Source: an uncultured Frankineae bacterium (GTDB lineage: Bacteria > Actinomycetota > Actinomycetes > Mycobacteriales > SCTD01). Taken from it: a DNA stretch of 48,512 nucleotides. The notes under the pieces are model-generated. The model was not told the DNA's origin and ran no database searches. It saw only the letters and a list, made by a program, of their open reading frames with translations. Position 1 is the stretch's first letter. Each line of letters opens with the position of its first letter. The DNA lies in contig CADCUB010000027.1 in NCBI GenBank assembly GCA_902805775.1, forward strand, positions 1 through 48,512, given 5' to 3'. This document shows, piece by piece, positions 17,200 through 24,959 of this stretch. Made by a program: the position numbers and the translations under genes.

Positions 17200-18221
17200 G
17201 GGCTCGTCCAGTACAGCTCGGCGTCGACCTGCTTGGTCGACAGCAGGTGCTGGAGCTGCTTGAGCCGGGTGTGCCCGCGTCCGGTGAAGGTGTCGCGGTC
17301 CAGCTCGATGCTCCGGAAGACCGCGGCGAGCTGCTCCGCTCCCCGGTCGGCGTCCCAGTCGCACCGGAACCCGGGCAGCGCAGCGGTGATCTTGCTGAAG
17401 TCGACCCGGTAGCTGCGGTTGTCGGCGCCCTGCTCCCCGAAGCGCGTGGTGCACCCCGGGAACGCGGCCGCCACGCGCTCGGCGATGTCGCGCACCTGGT
17501 AGTTCTGGTCGTCGCTGCCGACGTTGAAGACCTCGTCGTGCACCACGTCGCGCGGGGCAGCGAGCACGCAGCGGATGGCCTTGCCGATGTCCATGGCGTG
17601 CACGAGCGGTCGCCACGGCGAGCCGTCGCTGGTCATGGCGATCTCGCCGGTCGTCCAGGCCAGTCCGGACAGGTTGTTCAGCACGATGTCGAAGCGCATG
17701 CGCGGGGAGGCGCCGAAGGCGGTGGCGTTGCGCAGGAAGGTCGGCGAGAACGCGTCGTCGGCGAGCTGGCGGACGTCGCGCTCGACCAGGCCCTTGCAGA
17801 CGGCGTAGGCGGTCTGCGGGGCGATCGGCGACGTCTCGTCGACGACGCCGTCGGCGACGCCGTAGACGCTGCAGGACGACATGTAGACGAACCGCTCGAC
17901 GCCGGCCTGCTTGGCCAGCCTGGCCAGGCGCACGGACCCGGCGTGGTTGACGTCGTAGGTGATGTCGCCGATCAGGTCGCCCAGCGGGTCGTTGGACAGC
18001 TCGGCCATGTGCACGACGGCGTCGACGCCGCGCAGGTCCTCCACGGTCAGCCGGCGCACGTCCCGGTCGAGGGTGGCCACCGTGCGGTCGACCCCGTGGT
18101 AGAGCCAGCCGTTGCGGTAGAAGCCGGTGTCGACGCCGACGACGTCGTGGCCGTCCCTGGCGAGCTCGGGACCGAGCAGGCAGCCGAGGTAGCCCTCGCT
18201 GCCGGTGAGCATGACGCGCAT
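17196..18221 (-). CDS. NAD-dependent epimerase/dehydratase (extended SDR)
   Basis: 341 aa from the ATG at 18221, preceded by a weak purine-rich site. It is an extended short-chain dehydrogenase with TGSEGYLG as the nucleotide-binding glycine motif, VDAVVHMAELSNDP, the SSCSVYG strand and the catalytic YAVCK (Tyr-x-x-x-Lys). It differs from the classical CDP-glucose 4,6-dehydratase RfbG, which has a different glycine motif and is usually longer, though it may fill that step. The stop overlaps the RmlC-like start by GTGA. It lies 116 bases downstream of rfbF, and nothing notable was seen in that gap. Confidence 0.88.
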   Translation of the reverse strand: MRVMLTGSEGYLGCLLGPELARDGHDVVGVDTGFYRNGWLYHGVDRTVATLDRDVRRLTVEDLRGVDAVVHMAELSNDPLGDLIGDITYDVNHAGSVRLARLAKQAGVERFVYMSSCSVYGVADGVVDETSPIAPQTAYAVCKGLVERDVRQLADDAFSPTFLRNATAFGASPRMRFDIVLNNLSGLAWTTGEIAMTSDGSPWRPLVHAMDIGKAIRCVLAAPRDVVHDEVFNVGSDDQNYQVRDIAERVAAAFPGCTTRFGEQGADNRSYRVDFSKITAALPGFRCDWDADRGAEQLAAVFRSIELDRDTFTGRGHTRLKQLQHLLSTKQVDAELYWTSP

Positions 18222-18337
18222 CGTGAGTGTCTCGTCTCGGGTCGGTGCGGTGCCGGACGCGGGAGGCCCGGCAGGGCGGAGGAGGGCGCGCGAGGCCGCA
18301 GGCGACAGGCGGCAGGCCCCTGGAGCGGTACGGCCCC

Positions 18338-19183
18338 TCAGGCCGTCCGCAGCATGCGGGAGGGGTCCTTCCACACCTTCCAGGGCGCGTCGGCGCGGTC
18401 CCACCGCTCGTTGAGCTCGGTCCAGTCGCGGAAGGTGTCCATCCCCATCCAGAAGCCCTCGTGCGGGTTGAGGGTGAGCTGGCCGTCGGCGGCCAGGGTC
18501 TGCAGCGGACGCCGCTCCAGCAGCAGGCCGGGGTCGTCGTCGAGGTAGTCGTCGATGAAGCGGCGCTCGAAGGCGAAGAAGCCGCCGCTGACCCAGCCGT
18601 CGGCCATGGTCGGCTTCTCGTTGAACTCCGACACCGCCGACAGGTCGGGGGTGACGTGCATCTCGCCGTACCGGCTGCCCGGGTGCACCGCCGTCACGGT
18701 GCCGGTGCGGCCGCCGGCGCGGTGGCGCTGCAGCAGCTGGTCGAGGTCCACGTCACCGATGCCGTCGCCGTAGGTGAGCAGGAAGGTCCCGCTGTTGCCC
18801 AGGTAGGGGGTGATCCGGCGGATGCGCGCACCCGTGCCGCTGAGCAGCCCGGTCTCGGCGAAGGTGACCTCCCAGTCCTCCTGGCCGTAGGAGTTGTGGA
18901 ACTGCTGCCGGTGGCCGTCCCCCATGTGCAGCGTGAAGTCGGAGACCTCGGCCTGGTAGTCCAGGAAGTACCGCTTGATCGAGTCGCTCTTGTAGCCCAG
19001 GCACAGCACGAAGCGGCGGAACCCGTACGCGCCGTAGAGCTTCATGATGTGCCACAGGATCGGCTTGCCGCCGATGTCGACGAGCGGCTTCGGCAGCTTC
19101 TCGCTGGCCTCGCGCAGGCGCGTCCCCATGCCGCCGCACAGGATGACGACGGGGACGTCCGCGTTGGCGGGTGGAGTGCGCAT
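18338..19183 (-). CDS. rfbF: Glucose-1-phosphate cytidylyltransferase
   Basis: 281 aa from the ATG at 19183. It joins CTP and glucose-1-phosphate to give CDP-glucose, the entry to CDP-3,6-dideoxyhexoses and related sugars. The nucleotide-binding loop ILCGGMGTRLREASEKLPKPL is at the N-terminus. VDIGGKPILWHIMKLY, LCLGYKSDSIKRYF, TYGDGIGDVDL and NEKPTMADGWVSGGFF are close to the RfbF family pattern. It is the first gene of a cassette continuing with the SDR, RmlC-like and SAF genes. A TACAAC box six bases before the ATG suggests a leaderless transcript. Confidence 0.92.
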   Translation of the reverse strand: MRTPPANADVPVVILCGGMGTRLREASEKLPKPLVDIGGKPILWHIMKLYGAYGFRRFVLCLGYKSDSIKRYFLDYQAEVSDFTLHMGDGHRQQFHNSYGQEDWEVTFAETGLLSGTGARIRRITPYLGNSGTFLLTYGDGIGDVDLDQLLQRHRAGGRTGTVTAVHPGSRYGEMHVTPDLSAVSEFNEKPTMADGWVSGGFFAFERRFIDDYLDDDPGLLLERRPLQTLAADGQLTLNPHEGFWMGMDTFRDWTELNERWDRADAPWKVWKDPSRMLRTA

Positions 19184-19189
19184 GCACCG

Positions 19190-19195
19190 GTTGTA
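19190..19195 (-). promoter_or_regulatory. -10 box TACAAC, leaderless start of rfbF
   Basis: On the minus strand TACAAC is followed after 6 bases by the ATG at 19183, the arrangement of a leaderless promoter. No -35 is evident. Confidence 0.4.
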
Positions 19196-19233
19196 CGCCG
19201 GGGCGACCACCCGCGAGGGCGCCTCCGCCTGCA

Positions 19234-19250
19234 GTTCACCCGGTCGGGCG
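19234..19250 (+). promoter_or_regulatory. Recurring motif, copy 1 of a pair
   Basis: GTTCACCCGGTCGGGCG. Its centre is about 105 bases upstream of the predicted transcription start of the glycosyltransferase at 19347. A second copy lies 44 bases downstream, close to four helical turns, so two dimers could bind on one face. Confidence 0.5.
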
Positions 19251-19277
19251 TCACCGTTCGAGGGGCGCTGCCCGGCT

Positions 19278-19294
19278 CTTCACCCGGTCGGGCG
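19278..19294 (+). promoter_or_regulatory. Recurring motif, copy 2 of a pair
   Basis: CTTCACCCGGTCGGGCG, nearly identical to the site at 19234. Its centre is about 61 bases before the predicted start of transcription at 19347, close to the -67 seen for the 11083 site. Confidence 0.5.
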
Positions 19295-19334
19295 GACTGG
19301 GCCGCAGCGGCGTGCCGGCACGTCTGCGGGCTCG

Positions 19335-19340
19335 TACCGT
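19335..19340 (+). promoter_or_regulatory. -10 box TACCGT, leaderless promoter
   Basis: TACCGT lies exactly 6 bases before the ATG at 19347. The same hexamer and spacing occur at 46535. Confidence 0.5.
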
Positions 19341-19346
19341 GCTGGC

Positions 19347-20528
19347 ATGCATCTCGCGCGACCCGCGGACAGCCGGGTGCTGCTGCTGTCGCAGCGGCGC
19401 CTGCAGACCGCCAAGCACCTGACCATGGTCTACGAGTTCGAGGACGCGGTCCGCGCGCTCGACGACGTCCAGCTCGTCGCTCCCGGGCCGGCTCCCCACG
19501 CCGACACCGGCGTCGTCGCCCGACGGCTGATGAACGGCGGGCTGTCCCGGGCCGGGCTGCCGCGGCGCTCGCCGCCGTGGACCCAGCCCAGCATGCGCCC
19601 GACGACGGTCGCCGGGCACCACGACCTGTTCTTCGCCGTGTTCACCGACGCCCACCAGCTCGCGCACCTGCACCGGCTCAAGGGGTGGCGGGAGCGCTCG
19701 ACGCGGGCCGTCTGCTTCCTGACCGAGGTCTGGTCCTCCGCCGTCGAGGCCGACGCCGACTACTACTCCCTGCTGTCCCAGTTCGACGCCGTCTACCTGT
19801 TCACGCCCCAGGCCGGGCCGGCTCTGCGCGCGCTGGGCGCGCCGGACCCGGTGTTCCTGCCGGTGGGGGTCGACGCCGCGCTGTTCGCCCCTGTCCCCCG
19901 GGCCCCGCAGCGCGTCGTGGACCTCTACACCTACGGGCGCACGTCGCCGGTCGTGCACCGCCAGCTGCTCGACCTGGTCGACAGCCGCGGCCTGAGCTAC
20001 GTCTACGACACGACCTTCCAGGCGAAGGTCCCCGACCACGTCGAGCACCGGGCGCTGATGGCCAACCTCCTGCAGCGCAGCGGCGCCTCGCTGGCCCACC
20101 GCATCAACGACTCCGGGCACCGGCTGATCCGCACCGGGGGCGAGGAGTCCCTCAGCTCGCGCTACTTCGAGATCTCGGCCGCCGGCGCCGTCGTGCTCGG
20201 CAGCCGTCCGCGGACTCCCGACTTCGGGGCGTGCTTCGACTGGCCGGACGCGGTGGTGGAGCTGCCGTACGACTGCCAGGACGTCGAGGCCGTCCTCGAG
20301 GAGCTGGAGGGCCAGCGCGACCGGCTCGAGCGGGCTCGCCGGCACGGGGTGCGGGCCGGACTGCTGCGGCACGACTGGGTGCACCGGTGGCGGCGGATCC
20401 TCGAGGACGCCGGCATGAGCGTCCCCGACCGTGTGCGGGAGCGGGAGGCGCTCCTGCGCTCGCTCGCCGACCAGGTGCCCGCAGGCAGCGGTGCCGAGCA
20501 GGTGCCGGCGCACAGCGACGCCGCCTGA
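19347..20528 (+). CDS. Glycosyltransferase-like protein (CgeB/GT1-like)
   Basis: 393 aa from the ATG at 19347. It has no signal peptide and looks cytoplasmic. The N-terminal half carries HHDLFFAVFTDAHQL and FLTEVWSSAVEADADYYSLLSQFDAVYLFT. The C-terminal half has ESLSSRYFEISAAGAVVLGSR, the pattern of CgeB-type glycosyltransferases of the GT-B fold, where the Glu/Arg segment contacts the sugar nucleotide. The donor and acceptor are unknown. It stands alone, divergent from rfbF, with a paired regulatory motif and a leaderless promoter in front. It converges on the beta-helix gene at 20556. Confidence 0.75.
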   Translation: MHLARPADSRVLLLSQRRLQTAKHLTMVYEFEDAVRALDDVQLVAPGPAPHADTGVVARRLMNGGLSRAGLPRRSPPWTQPSMRPTTVAGHHDLFFAVFTDAHQLAHLHRLKGWRERSTRAVCFLTEVWSSAVEADADYYSLLSQFDAVYLFTPQAGPALRALGAPDPVFLPVGVDAALFAPVPRAPQRVVDLYTYGRTSPVVHRQLLDLVDSRGLSYVYDTTFQAKVPDHVEHRALMANLLQRSGASLAHRINDSGHRLIRTGGEESLSSRYFEISAAGAVVLGSRPRTPDFGACFDWPDAVVELPYDCQDVEAVLEELEGQRDRLERARRHGVRAGLLRHDWVHRWRRILEDAGMSVPDRVREREALLRSLADQVPAGSGAEQVPAHSDAA

Positions 20529-20555
20529 GCCGACGGCGCCGGCGAGCGGGCGCTG

Positions 20556-21824
20556 TCAGGACTCGGGCAGCTCGAGCGTCGCCCCGTTCGACAGCCGCCG
20601 CAGCTCGCCCTCGTGCTGCACCTCACCGCCGCCGGTCAGCGTGAGCGACGCGTCGTTCTCCAGGTCGAAGACCACGGTGTCCGGGCTCGAGTCGGTCAGC
20701 GTGCAGTCGACCATCTCGACGGCCGCGCCCTCCCCCATCCACACCTGTGCCTGGGTGCCGTTGCCGCCGCGCTTGACCGGGTCGGTGCCGGTGCAGTCCT
20801 CCGCGGTCGTGTCGTCGGCCCAGAACCGGAAGTTGCGCTTGTTGCCCGTCGCCGTGGCGCCGGTCAGCGTCGTGCGACGCGACTTCAGGTCGTAGCCGGC
20901 GTCGGTGTGGCCGTTGGCGGTGGTGTCGATCAGCTGGACGCCGGAGACCTCCCGCTCGGTCGCGAAGCCGTCGCCGTTCCAGTACTCCCGCAGCGTGTCC
21001 CGGGTGTTGTCCATGCGCACCCGCCGCAGCACCACGTCGGAGACCTCGTCCTCGAGGTGGACCCCGATGGCGAAGTCGTCGCCGTCCTGGCGCTCGGAGT
21101 CGGCCTCCACGTCCTCGACGAGGACGTCGGAGGAGGCGTAGCGCAGGCGCAGGAACCGCTTGGAGAAGCCCTTCACGCTCACGTCGCGCACGACCAGGCC
21201 GCGGAGGTCCGCGCTCTGCTCGTCGTCGGCGACGTCGTTCTCGAAGAAGCGCCGCACGTTGGTGGCCTCGACGGCGGTGACGGTGATGTCGCGGACGTCG
21301 CCGGCGGCGATGAAGGCGTTGCCGACGTCCTGGAACGCCAGGTCGCGGAAGACCAGGTGGTCGGCCCCGCCGCGCAGCGAGAAGACGTCGCCCCCCGGCT
21401 CGCCGTCGGGCGAGTACGGGCTGGCGCGCCCGGCCCGCAGGACAGCCGGCTCGGGGTCGCCGTCCTCGTCGACGCCGCGCACGACGACCGGATCGCCGTC
21501 GGCCCCGCCCGCACGCAGCTTCAGGGACTCCTCGACGTCGTACGGGCCCTCGTCGGCGCGCAGCCACACCTCACCGCCGGCCGGCAGCTCCGACACCAGG
21601 TCGGGCAGCGCCGACAGCGGGGCGGCATCGGACCACGAGCTGCCGTCTGCGGCGCCGGCCCGCTCGGGAGCGACGCGCAGGACGGTCTTCCCCCGCCCGG
21701 CCCCGTCGTTCCCGGTCGCCCGCAGGCTGACCACGGCGACCAGCACGCCTGCAGCGAGCAGTCCCAGTGCGAGCAGCAGCAGGGGCAGCCTGCGGCGGCG
21801 ACCGGCCGCCGCGTCCTGGCTCAG
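20556..21824 (-). CDS. Membrane-anchored right-handed beta-helix protein (paralogue 1)
   Basis: 422 aa if it starts at the CTG at 21824, which overlaps the upstream TGA as CTGA. A GTG at 21746 would give 396 aa but would cut the membrane segment. The longer form has RRRR followed by about 22 hydrophobic residues (LPLLLLALGLLAAGVLVAVVSL), a signal anchor. The rest (about 45-420) is a parallel beta-helix with ADGSSWSDA, YWNGDGFATER, TDAGYDLKSRRTTL, NKRNFRFWADDT and RGGNGTQAQVWMGEGA. The same motifs recur in the proteins at 27782 and 44754. Such helices often bind or cleave polysaccharides, but no catalytic role is shown. It is the last gene after the epimerase and the Wzz-like gene. Confidence 0.8.
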   Translation of the reverse strand: MSQDAAAGRRRRLPLLLLALGLLAAGVLVAVVSLRATGNDGAGRGKTVLRVAPERAGAADGSSWSDAAPLSALPDLVSELPAGGEVWLRADEGPYDVEESLKLRAGGADGDPVVVRGVDEDGDPEPAVLRAGRASPYSPDGEPGGDVFSLRGGADHLVFRDLAFQDVGNAFIAAGDVRDITVTAVEATNVRRFFENDVADDEQSADLRGLVVRDVSVKGFSKRFLRLRYASSDVLVEDVEADSERQDGDDFAIGVHLEDEVSDVVLRRVRMDNTRDTLREYWNGDGFATEREVSGVQLIDTTANGHTDAGYDLKSRRTTLTGATATGNKRNFRFWADDTTAEDCTGTDPVKRGGNGTQAQVWMGEGAAVEMVDCTLTDSSPDTVVFDLENDASLTLTGGGEVQHEGELRRLSNGATLELPES

Positions 21825-22747
21825 CCGACGTCCCGTGCGCCGGGCAGGACGGTCGGCGGCGCGAGCGGCGTGGACGGGGTGCGGCGGCGGAACAGCTCGG
21901 GCAGCAGCAGCAGCGCCAGACCGGCGAGCAGCCCGGCGACCATCGCCACGCCGACGCCCTGCACCAGGCCGCCGGTGGCGGACCCCTCGACGATGTCGAG
22001 CTCCTGCACGATGCTCGGGTCCGCGGCCTCGGCGGCCTCGCCCTGCGCCTCCAGCAGCGCCTGCCGGGCCTGCTCGACGAGCTCCTCGCCGGCCTCGACC
22101 CCCCGGGTCAGCTCCTCGGCCCGCCGCACCTGCGGCACGAGCGCGTCGCGCTGCGCGCTGAGCTGACGGATCACCACGGGGCTGCCACCGTTGGCCTGCA
22201 GGCTGCGGATCTTGGACGACAGGTCGCTGTAGTCGCGTTCGGGCTGGATCGTGCCGATGTCGTTCTCGAACTTCTGCCGCGCGGCCACCGCCGCGGTGTA
22301 CTGCTCACGGGCGCGGGCGAGGTTGGCCTCTGCCTCCGACGCTCCGGCGCCGACCATGCGCGTGTAGGTGCTGGCGATGGTGCTGCGCAGGACCGCCTCG
22401 ACCTGCTGGCGGCCGTCACCGGTGTAGCTGACCTCGAACAGGCTGCCCACTCCGAGCCGGACGACCTCGACGCCCTGGAGCTCCTGCTTCGGCACGCCGG
22501 TCGCTGCCGAGACCTCGTCGGTGACGGCCTGCGAGCGGGCCCGCTGTCCGAAGTCGGCGACGAAGATCCCGATGCCGCTGGCGCTGTCCTGCGTCCGCGA
22601 CGGCACGGACACGGTGGCCCGGCCGGTGTACTCGGCCGGCTGCGCACGCAGGATCAGGAAGGCCGCCAGGCCGGCCACCAGGGGCAGCAGCAGCAGGGCG
22701 ATGACAGCGGTCCGGGGCCGGTCGCGCAGGTACTGGCCGATCTCCAC
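21821..22747 (-). CDS. Wzz-like chain-length determinant protein
   Basis: 308 aa from a GTG at 22747 with a GAGGAG ribosome site. Two membrane helices (about 13-35 and 262-283) flank an extracellular region with a long helical coiled-coil part (NLARAREQYTAAVAARQKFEND, LSAQRDALVPQVRRAEEL). This is the layout of Wzz/capsule chain-length regulators, which set polymer length with the Wzy polymerase. There is no attached tyrosine-kinase domain with Walker motifs, and no separate kinase gene is in the window. It lies 29 bases after the epimerase gene and overlaps the start of the beta-helix gene. Confidence 0.85.
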   Translation of the reverse strand: MEIGQYLRDRPRTAVIALLLLPLVAGLAAFLILRAQPAEYTGRATVSVPSRTQDSASGIGIFVADFGQRARSQAVTDEVSAATGVPKQELQGVEVVRLGVGSLFEVSYTGDGRQQVEAVLRSTIASTYTRMVGAGASEAEANLARAREQYTAAVAARQKFENDIGTIQPERDYSDLSSKIRSLQANGGSPVVIRQLSAQRDALVPQVRRAEELTRGVEAGEELVEQARQALLEAQGEAAEAADPSIVQELDIVEGSATGGLVQGVGVAMVAGLLAGLALLLLPELFRRRTPSTPLAPPTVLPGARDVG

Positions 22748-22776
22748 AGCAGGTGCTCCTCGTCGATGTAGTGGGG

Positions 22777-23724
22777 TCAGACCGCGCGGGAGCGCTGCCA
22801 GGCGACCTGTGCGGCCAGCCCCTCGGGCACGCTGACCTGCGGCTTCCAGCCCAGGACCTGCTGAGCGCGGTCCACGGTCCCGCCGGTGCGCTGGACGTCG
22901 CCCGGCTGCGCCGGCTGCAGCTGCGTGCGGACGGGCCTGCCGACGACGGTGCCGAGCAGCGCCACGAGCTCGTTGACCGTGATCGATCCTCCGCCGGCGA
23001 CGTTGACCACGGTACCGGGCGGCACGTCCGGGGTGAAGGCGGCGGCCAGGTTGGCCGCGACGACGTCACCGACGTAGGTGAAGTCGCGGATCTGCGTCCC
23101 GTCGCCGTAGATCCCGATGGGACGGTCCTCCAGCGCGGCGGCGATGAAGCGGTTCATCGCCATGTCGGGGCGCTGCCGGGGGCCGAAGACCGTGAAGTAG
23201 CGCAGGCTGACCGTCGGCACGCCGTAGTTGTCGGCGTAGAGCGTGCACAGGTGCTCGCCGGCGAGCTTGGTCACGCCGTACGGGCTGTAGGGACGCGTCG
23301 GGGTGGTCTCGTCGGTGGGGTACGAGGCGGCCCGGCCGTAGACCGACGAGCTCGAGGCGTAGACCAGGCGCTGCACCGCGGACTGCCGGGTGGCCTCCAG
23401 CAGTCGCTGGGTGGCCAGGACGTTGGCGTCGGCGTAGACGGCGAAGCCGGTCTGCCAGGAGGCGCGCACGCCCGGCTGGGCCGCGAGGTGGAAGACGACG
23501 TCGACACCGTCGAGCAGCCGGTCGAGGTCGGTCGTGAGAAGGTCGTCCTGCACGAAGTCGATGCCGCCGGCATCCTGCAGGAGCCGGAGGTTGTCCTTCT
23601 TGAGCGCGGGGTCGTAGTAGTCCGTGAGGACGTCCACGCCGCGGACGTCGTGTCCGAGTGCGAGCAGCGCTTCGGCGGTGTGGCTGCCGACGAAGCCTGC
23701 GACACCGGTGACCAGGGCTCGCAA
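22777..23724 (-). CDS. NAD-dependent sugar-nucleotide epimerase (UDP-glucose 4-epimerase-like)
   Basis: 315 aa from a TTG at 23724 preceded by a GAGG site. It is an extended SDR with TGVAGFVGSH at the N-terminus, VFHLAAQPGVRASW, YASSSSVYG, catalytic YGVTK, RYFTVFGPRQRPDMA and DFTYVGDVV. These are the marks of UDP-glucose/UDP-glucuronate 4-epimerases. The PGVRASW and GPRQRPDMA forms lean towards UDP-glucuronate or UDP-GlcNAc type enzymes, which is worth noting because a nucleotide-sugar dehydrogenase fragment ends the window. It is the first gene of an operon with the Wzz-like and beta-helix genes. Confidence 0.88.
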   Translation of the reverse strand: MRALVTGVAGFVGSHTAEALLALGHDVRGVDVLTDYYDPALKKDNLRLLQDAGGIDFVQDDLLTTDLDRLLDGVDVVFHLAAQPGVRASWQTGFAVYADANVLATQRLLEATRQSAVQRLVYASSSSVYGRAASYPTDETTPTRPYSPYGVTKLAGEHLCTLYADNYGVPTVSLRYFTVFGPRQRPDMAMNRFIAAALEDRPIGIYGDGTQIRDFTYVGDVVAANLAAAFTPDVPPGTVVNVAGGGSITVNELVALLGTVVGRPVRTQLQPAQPGDVQRTGGTVDRAQQVLGWKPQVSVPEGLAAQVAWQRSRAV

Positions 23725-23811
23725 GGTGACTACCTCTTCACGTGGGGATGGGCCCCCGAGGGGCCGCCGTCCGGGCGACCTGGCGCGCCGTCGGGGTCCG
23801 ACGCTGCACCT

Positions 23812-23817
23812 AGAGTA
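23812..23817 (-). promoter_or_regulatory. Candidate -10 box TACTCT for the epimerase operon
   Basis: TACTCT on the minus strand would start transcription near 23805, leaving a leader of about 80 bases. The reverse strand also reads TAGAGT here, so a promoter for the divergent glycosyltransferase is equally possible. Confidence 0.3.
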
Positions 23818-23840
23818 GGCGGTTCTGCGGGCGTCGGTCG

Positions 23841-23857
23841 TCGCCCGAACGGGCGAA
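23841..23857 (-). promoter_or_regulatory. Recurring motif variant CTTCGCCCG-NN-CGGGCG
   Basis: On the minus strand the site reads CTTCGCCCGTTCGGGCG, with G replacing A at one position of the motif. It lies between the divergent epimerase (23724) and glycosyltransferase (23874) genes. Its centre is about 45 bases before the predicted epimerase transcript start. Confidence 0.35.
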
Positions 23858-23873
23858 GGGCGCTGTTCCAGCC

Positions 23874-24959
23874 GTGAGAGTGATGCACGTCATGGGGCGG
23901 TTCGCCGCCAGCGGCACGGAGCGGCAGCTGGCCGGGATGCTGCTCGCAGCGGTGCGCACCGGGGCCTGGGAGCCCACGCTGTGCGTCCTGCGCTCGGGCG
24001 AGAGCTACGCCCAGACCCTGTCCGCGGCCGGCATCCCGCTGGTCGAGTTCGACCACCCCTCCGACGTCGACCCCCGACGGCTGGCCGGGCTCGCGCGGCG
24101 CCTGCGCAGCGGGCACTACGACGTCGTGCACTCCTCCCTCTACGGCGCGAACGCCATCACCCGGCTGAGCCTGCTGGGCCCGGGCCGGCCGCCCGTCGTC
24201 GTGTCGGAGCGCCGGGTCGAGGACTGGCGGTCAGCGCCGGCCCGGGCGCTGGACCGGGCACTGCGGCCGGTCACCGACGAGTGGATCGGCAACTCCGCGG
24301 ACGTCGGCGAGTTCGTCGTGCGTGCCCACGGCGCCCCCCGCGAGCGCGTGCACGTCATCCGCAACGGCATCGACACGACGGTGTTCTCCCCGCGAGGACC
24401 GCACGCGCGCGTCGACGGCCGGCCCCTGCGCATCGGCGCGGTCGGTCGCCTGGTGCCGGTGAAGGGCTTCGACGTCCTCGTCGAGGCCGCGCGCCGGCTG
24501 TCCGGCACCCTGGACGCGGAGTACGTCGTCGTCGGTGAGGGCCCCGAGCGCGAGGCGCTCGAGCGCCGCGCCGTGGGCCTGCCGGTGACCTTCCCGGGCG
24601 AGCGGCGAGAGCCGGCCGCCGTCGCGGAGTTCCTGCGCACCCTCGACGTCTTCGTGCTGCCGTCGCGGTCCGAGGGCCTGCCGAACGTCGTGCTCGAGGC
24701 CGCGGCCTGCGGCGTGCCGGTCGTCGCCACGCGGGCGCCCGGCATCGAGGGCGCCGCGGAGAACGCCCTGCTCGTCGCTCCCGACGACGTCAGCGCTCTG
24801 GCGGAGGCCATCCGCACGCTGGCCCTCGACCCCGTGCCGGCCCGGCCGCTGGGCGTGCAGAGCTTCGAGGCGGTGGCACAGGCGCACGCGGAGGTCTACC
24901 GGCGGGCTCTGGCTCGACGCCGGCCCTCCGCCGTCCGCTCGTCGGGTGGTGCGGCCTAG
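23874..24959 (+). CDS. Family 4 glycosyltransferase
   Basis: 361 aa from a GTG at 23874. It is a cytoplasmic GT-B retaining glycosyltransferase: N-terminal GRFAASGTERQLAGMLLAA, a linker with HVIRNGIDTTVFSPRG, IGAVGRLVPVKGFDVLVEAA at the start of the donor domain, and the E-x7-E type motif PSRSEGLPNVVLEAAACGVPVVAT. The sugar transferred is unknown. It shares its stop region with the convergent glycosyltransferase at 24956: one CTAG provides both TAG stops. Confidence 0.92.
   Translation: MRVMHVMGRFAASGTERQLAGMLLAAVRTGAWEPTLCVLRSGESYAQTLSAAGIPLVEFDHPSDVDPRRLAGLARRLRSGHYDVVHSSLYGANAITRLSLLGPGRPPVVVSERRVEDWRSAPARALDRALRPVTDEWIGNSADVGEFVVRAHGAPRERVHVIRNGIDTTVFSPRGPHARVDGRPLRIGAVGRLVPVKGFDVLVEAARRLSGTLDAEYVVVGEGPEREALERRAVGLPVTFPGERREPAAVAEFLRTLDVFVLPSRSEGLPNVVLEAAACGVPVVATRAPGIEGAAENALLVAPDDVSALAEAIRTLALDPVPARPLGVQSFEAVAQAHAEVYRRALARRRPSAVRSSGGAA

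Noticed and set aside
18222-18337. Small gene between rfbF and the SDR
   Set aside because: The only frame continues the SDR upstream with unconserved residues. The ATG at 18221 fits the Rossmann start, and nothing else in the 116 bases looks coding.
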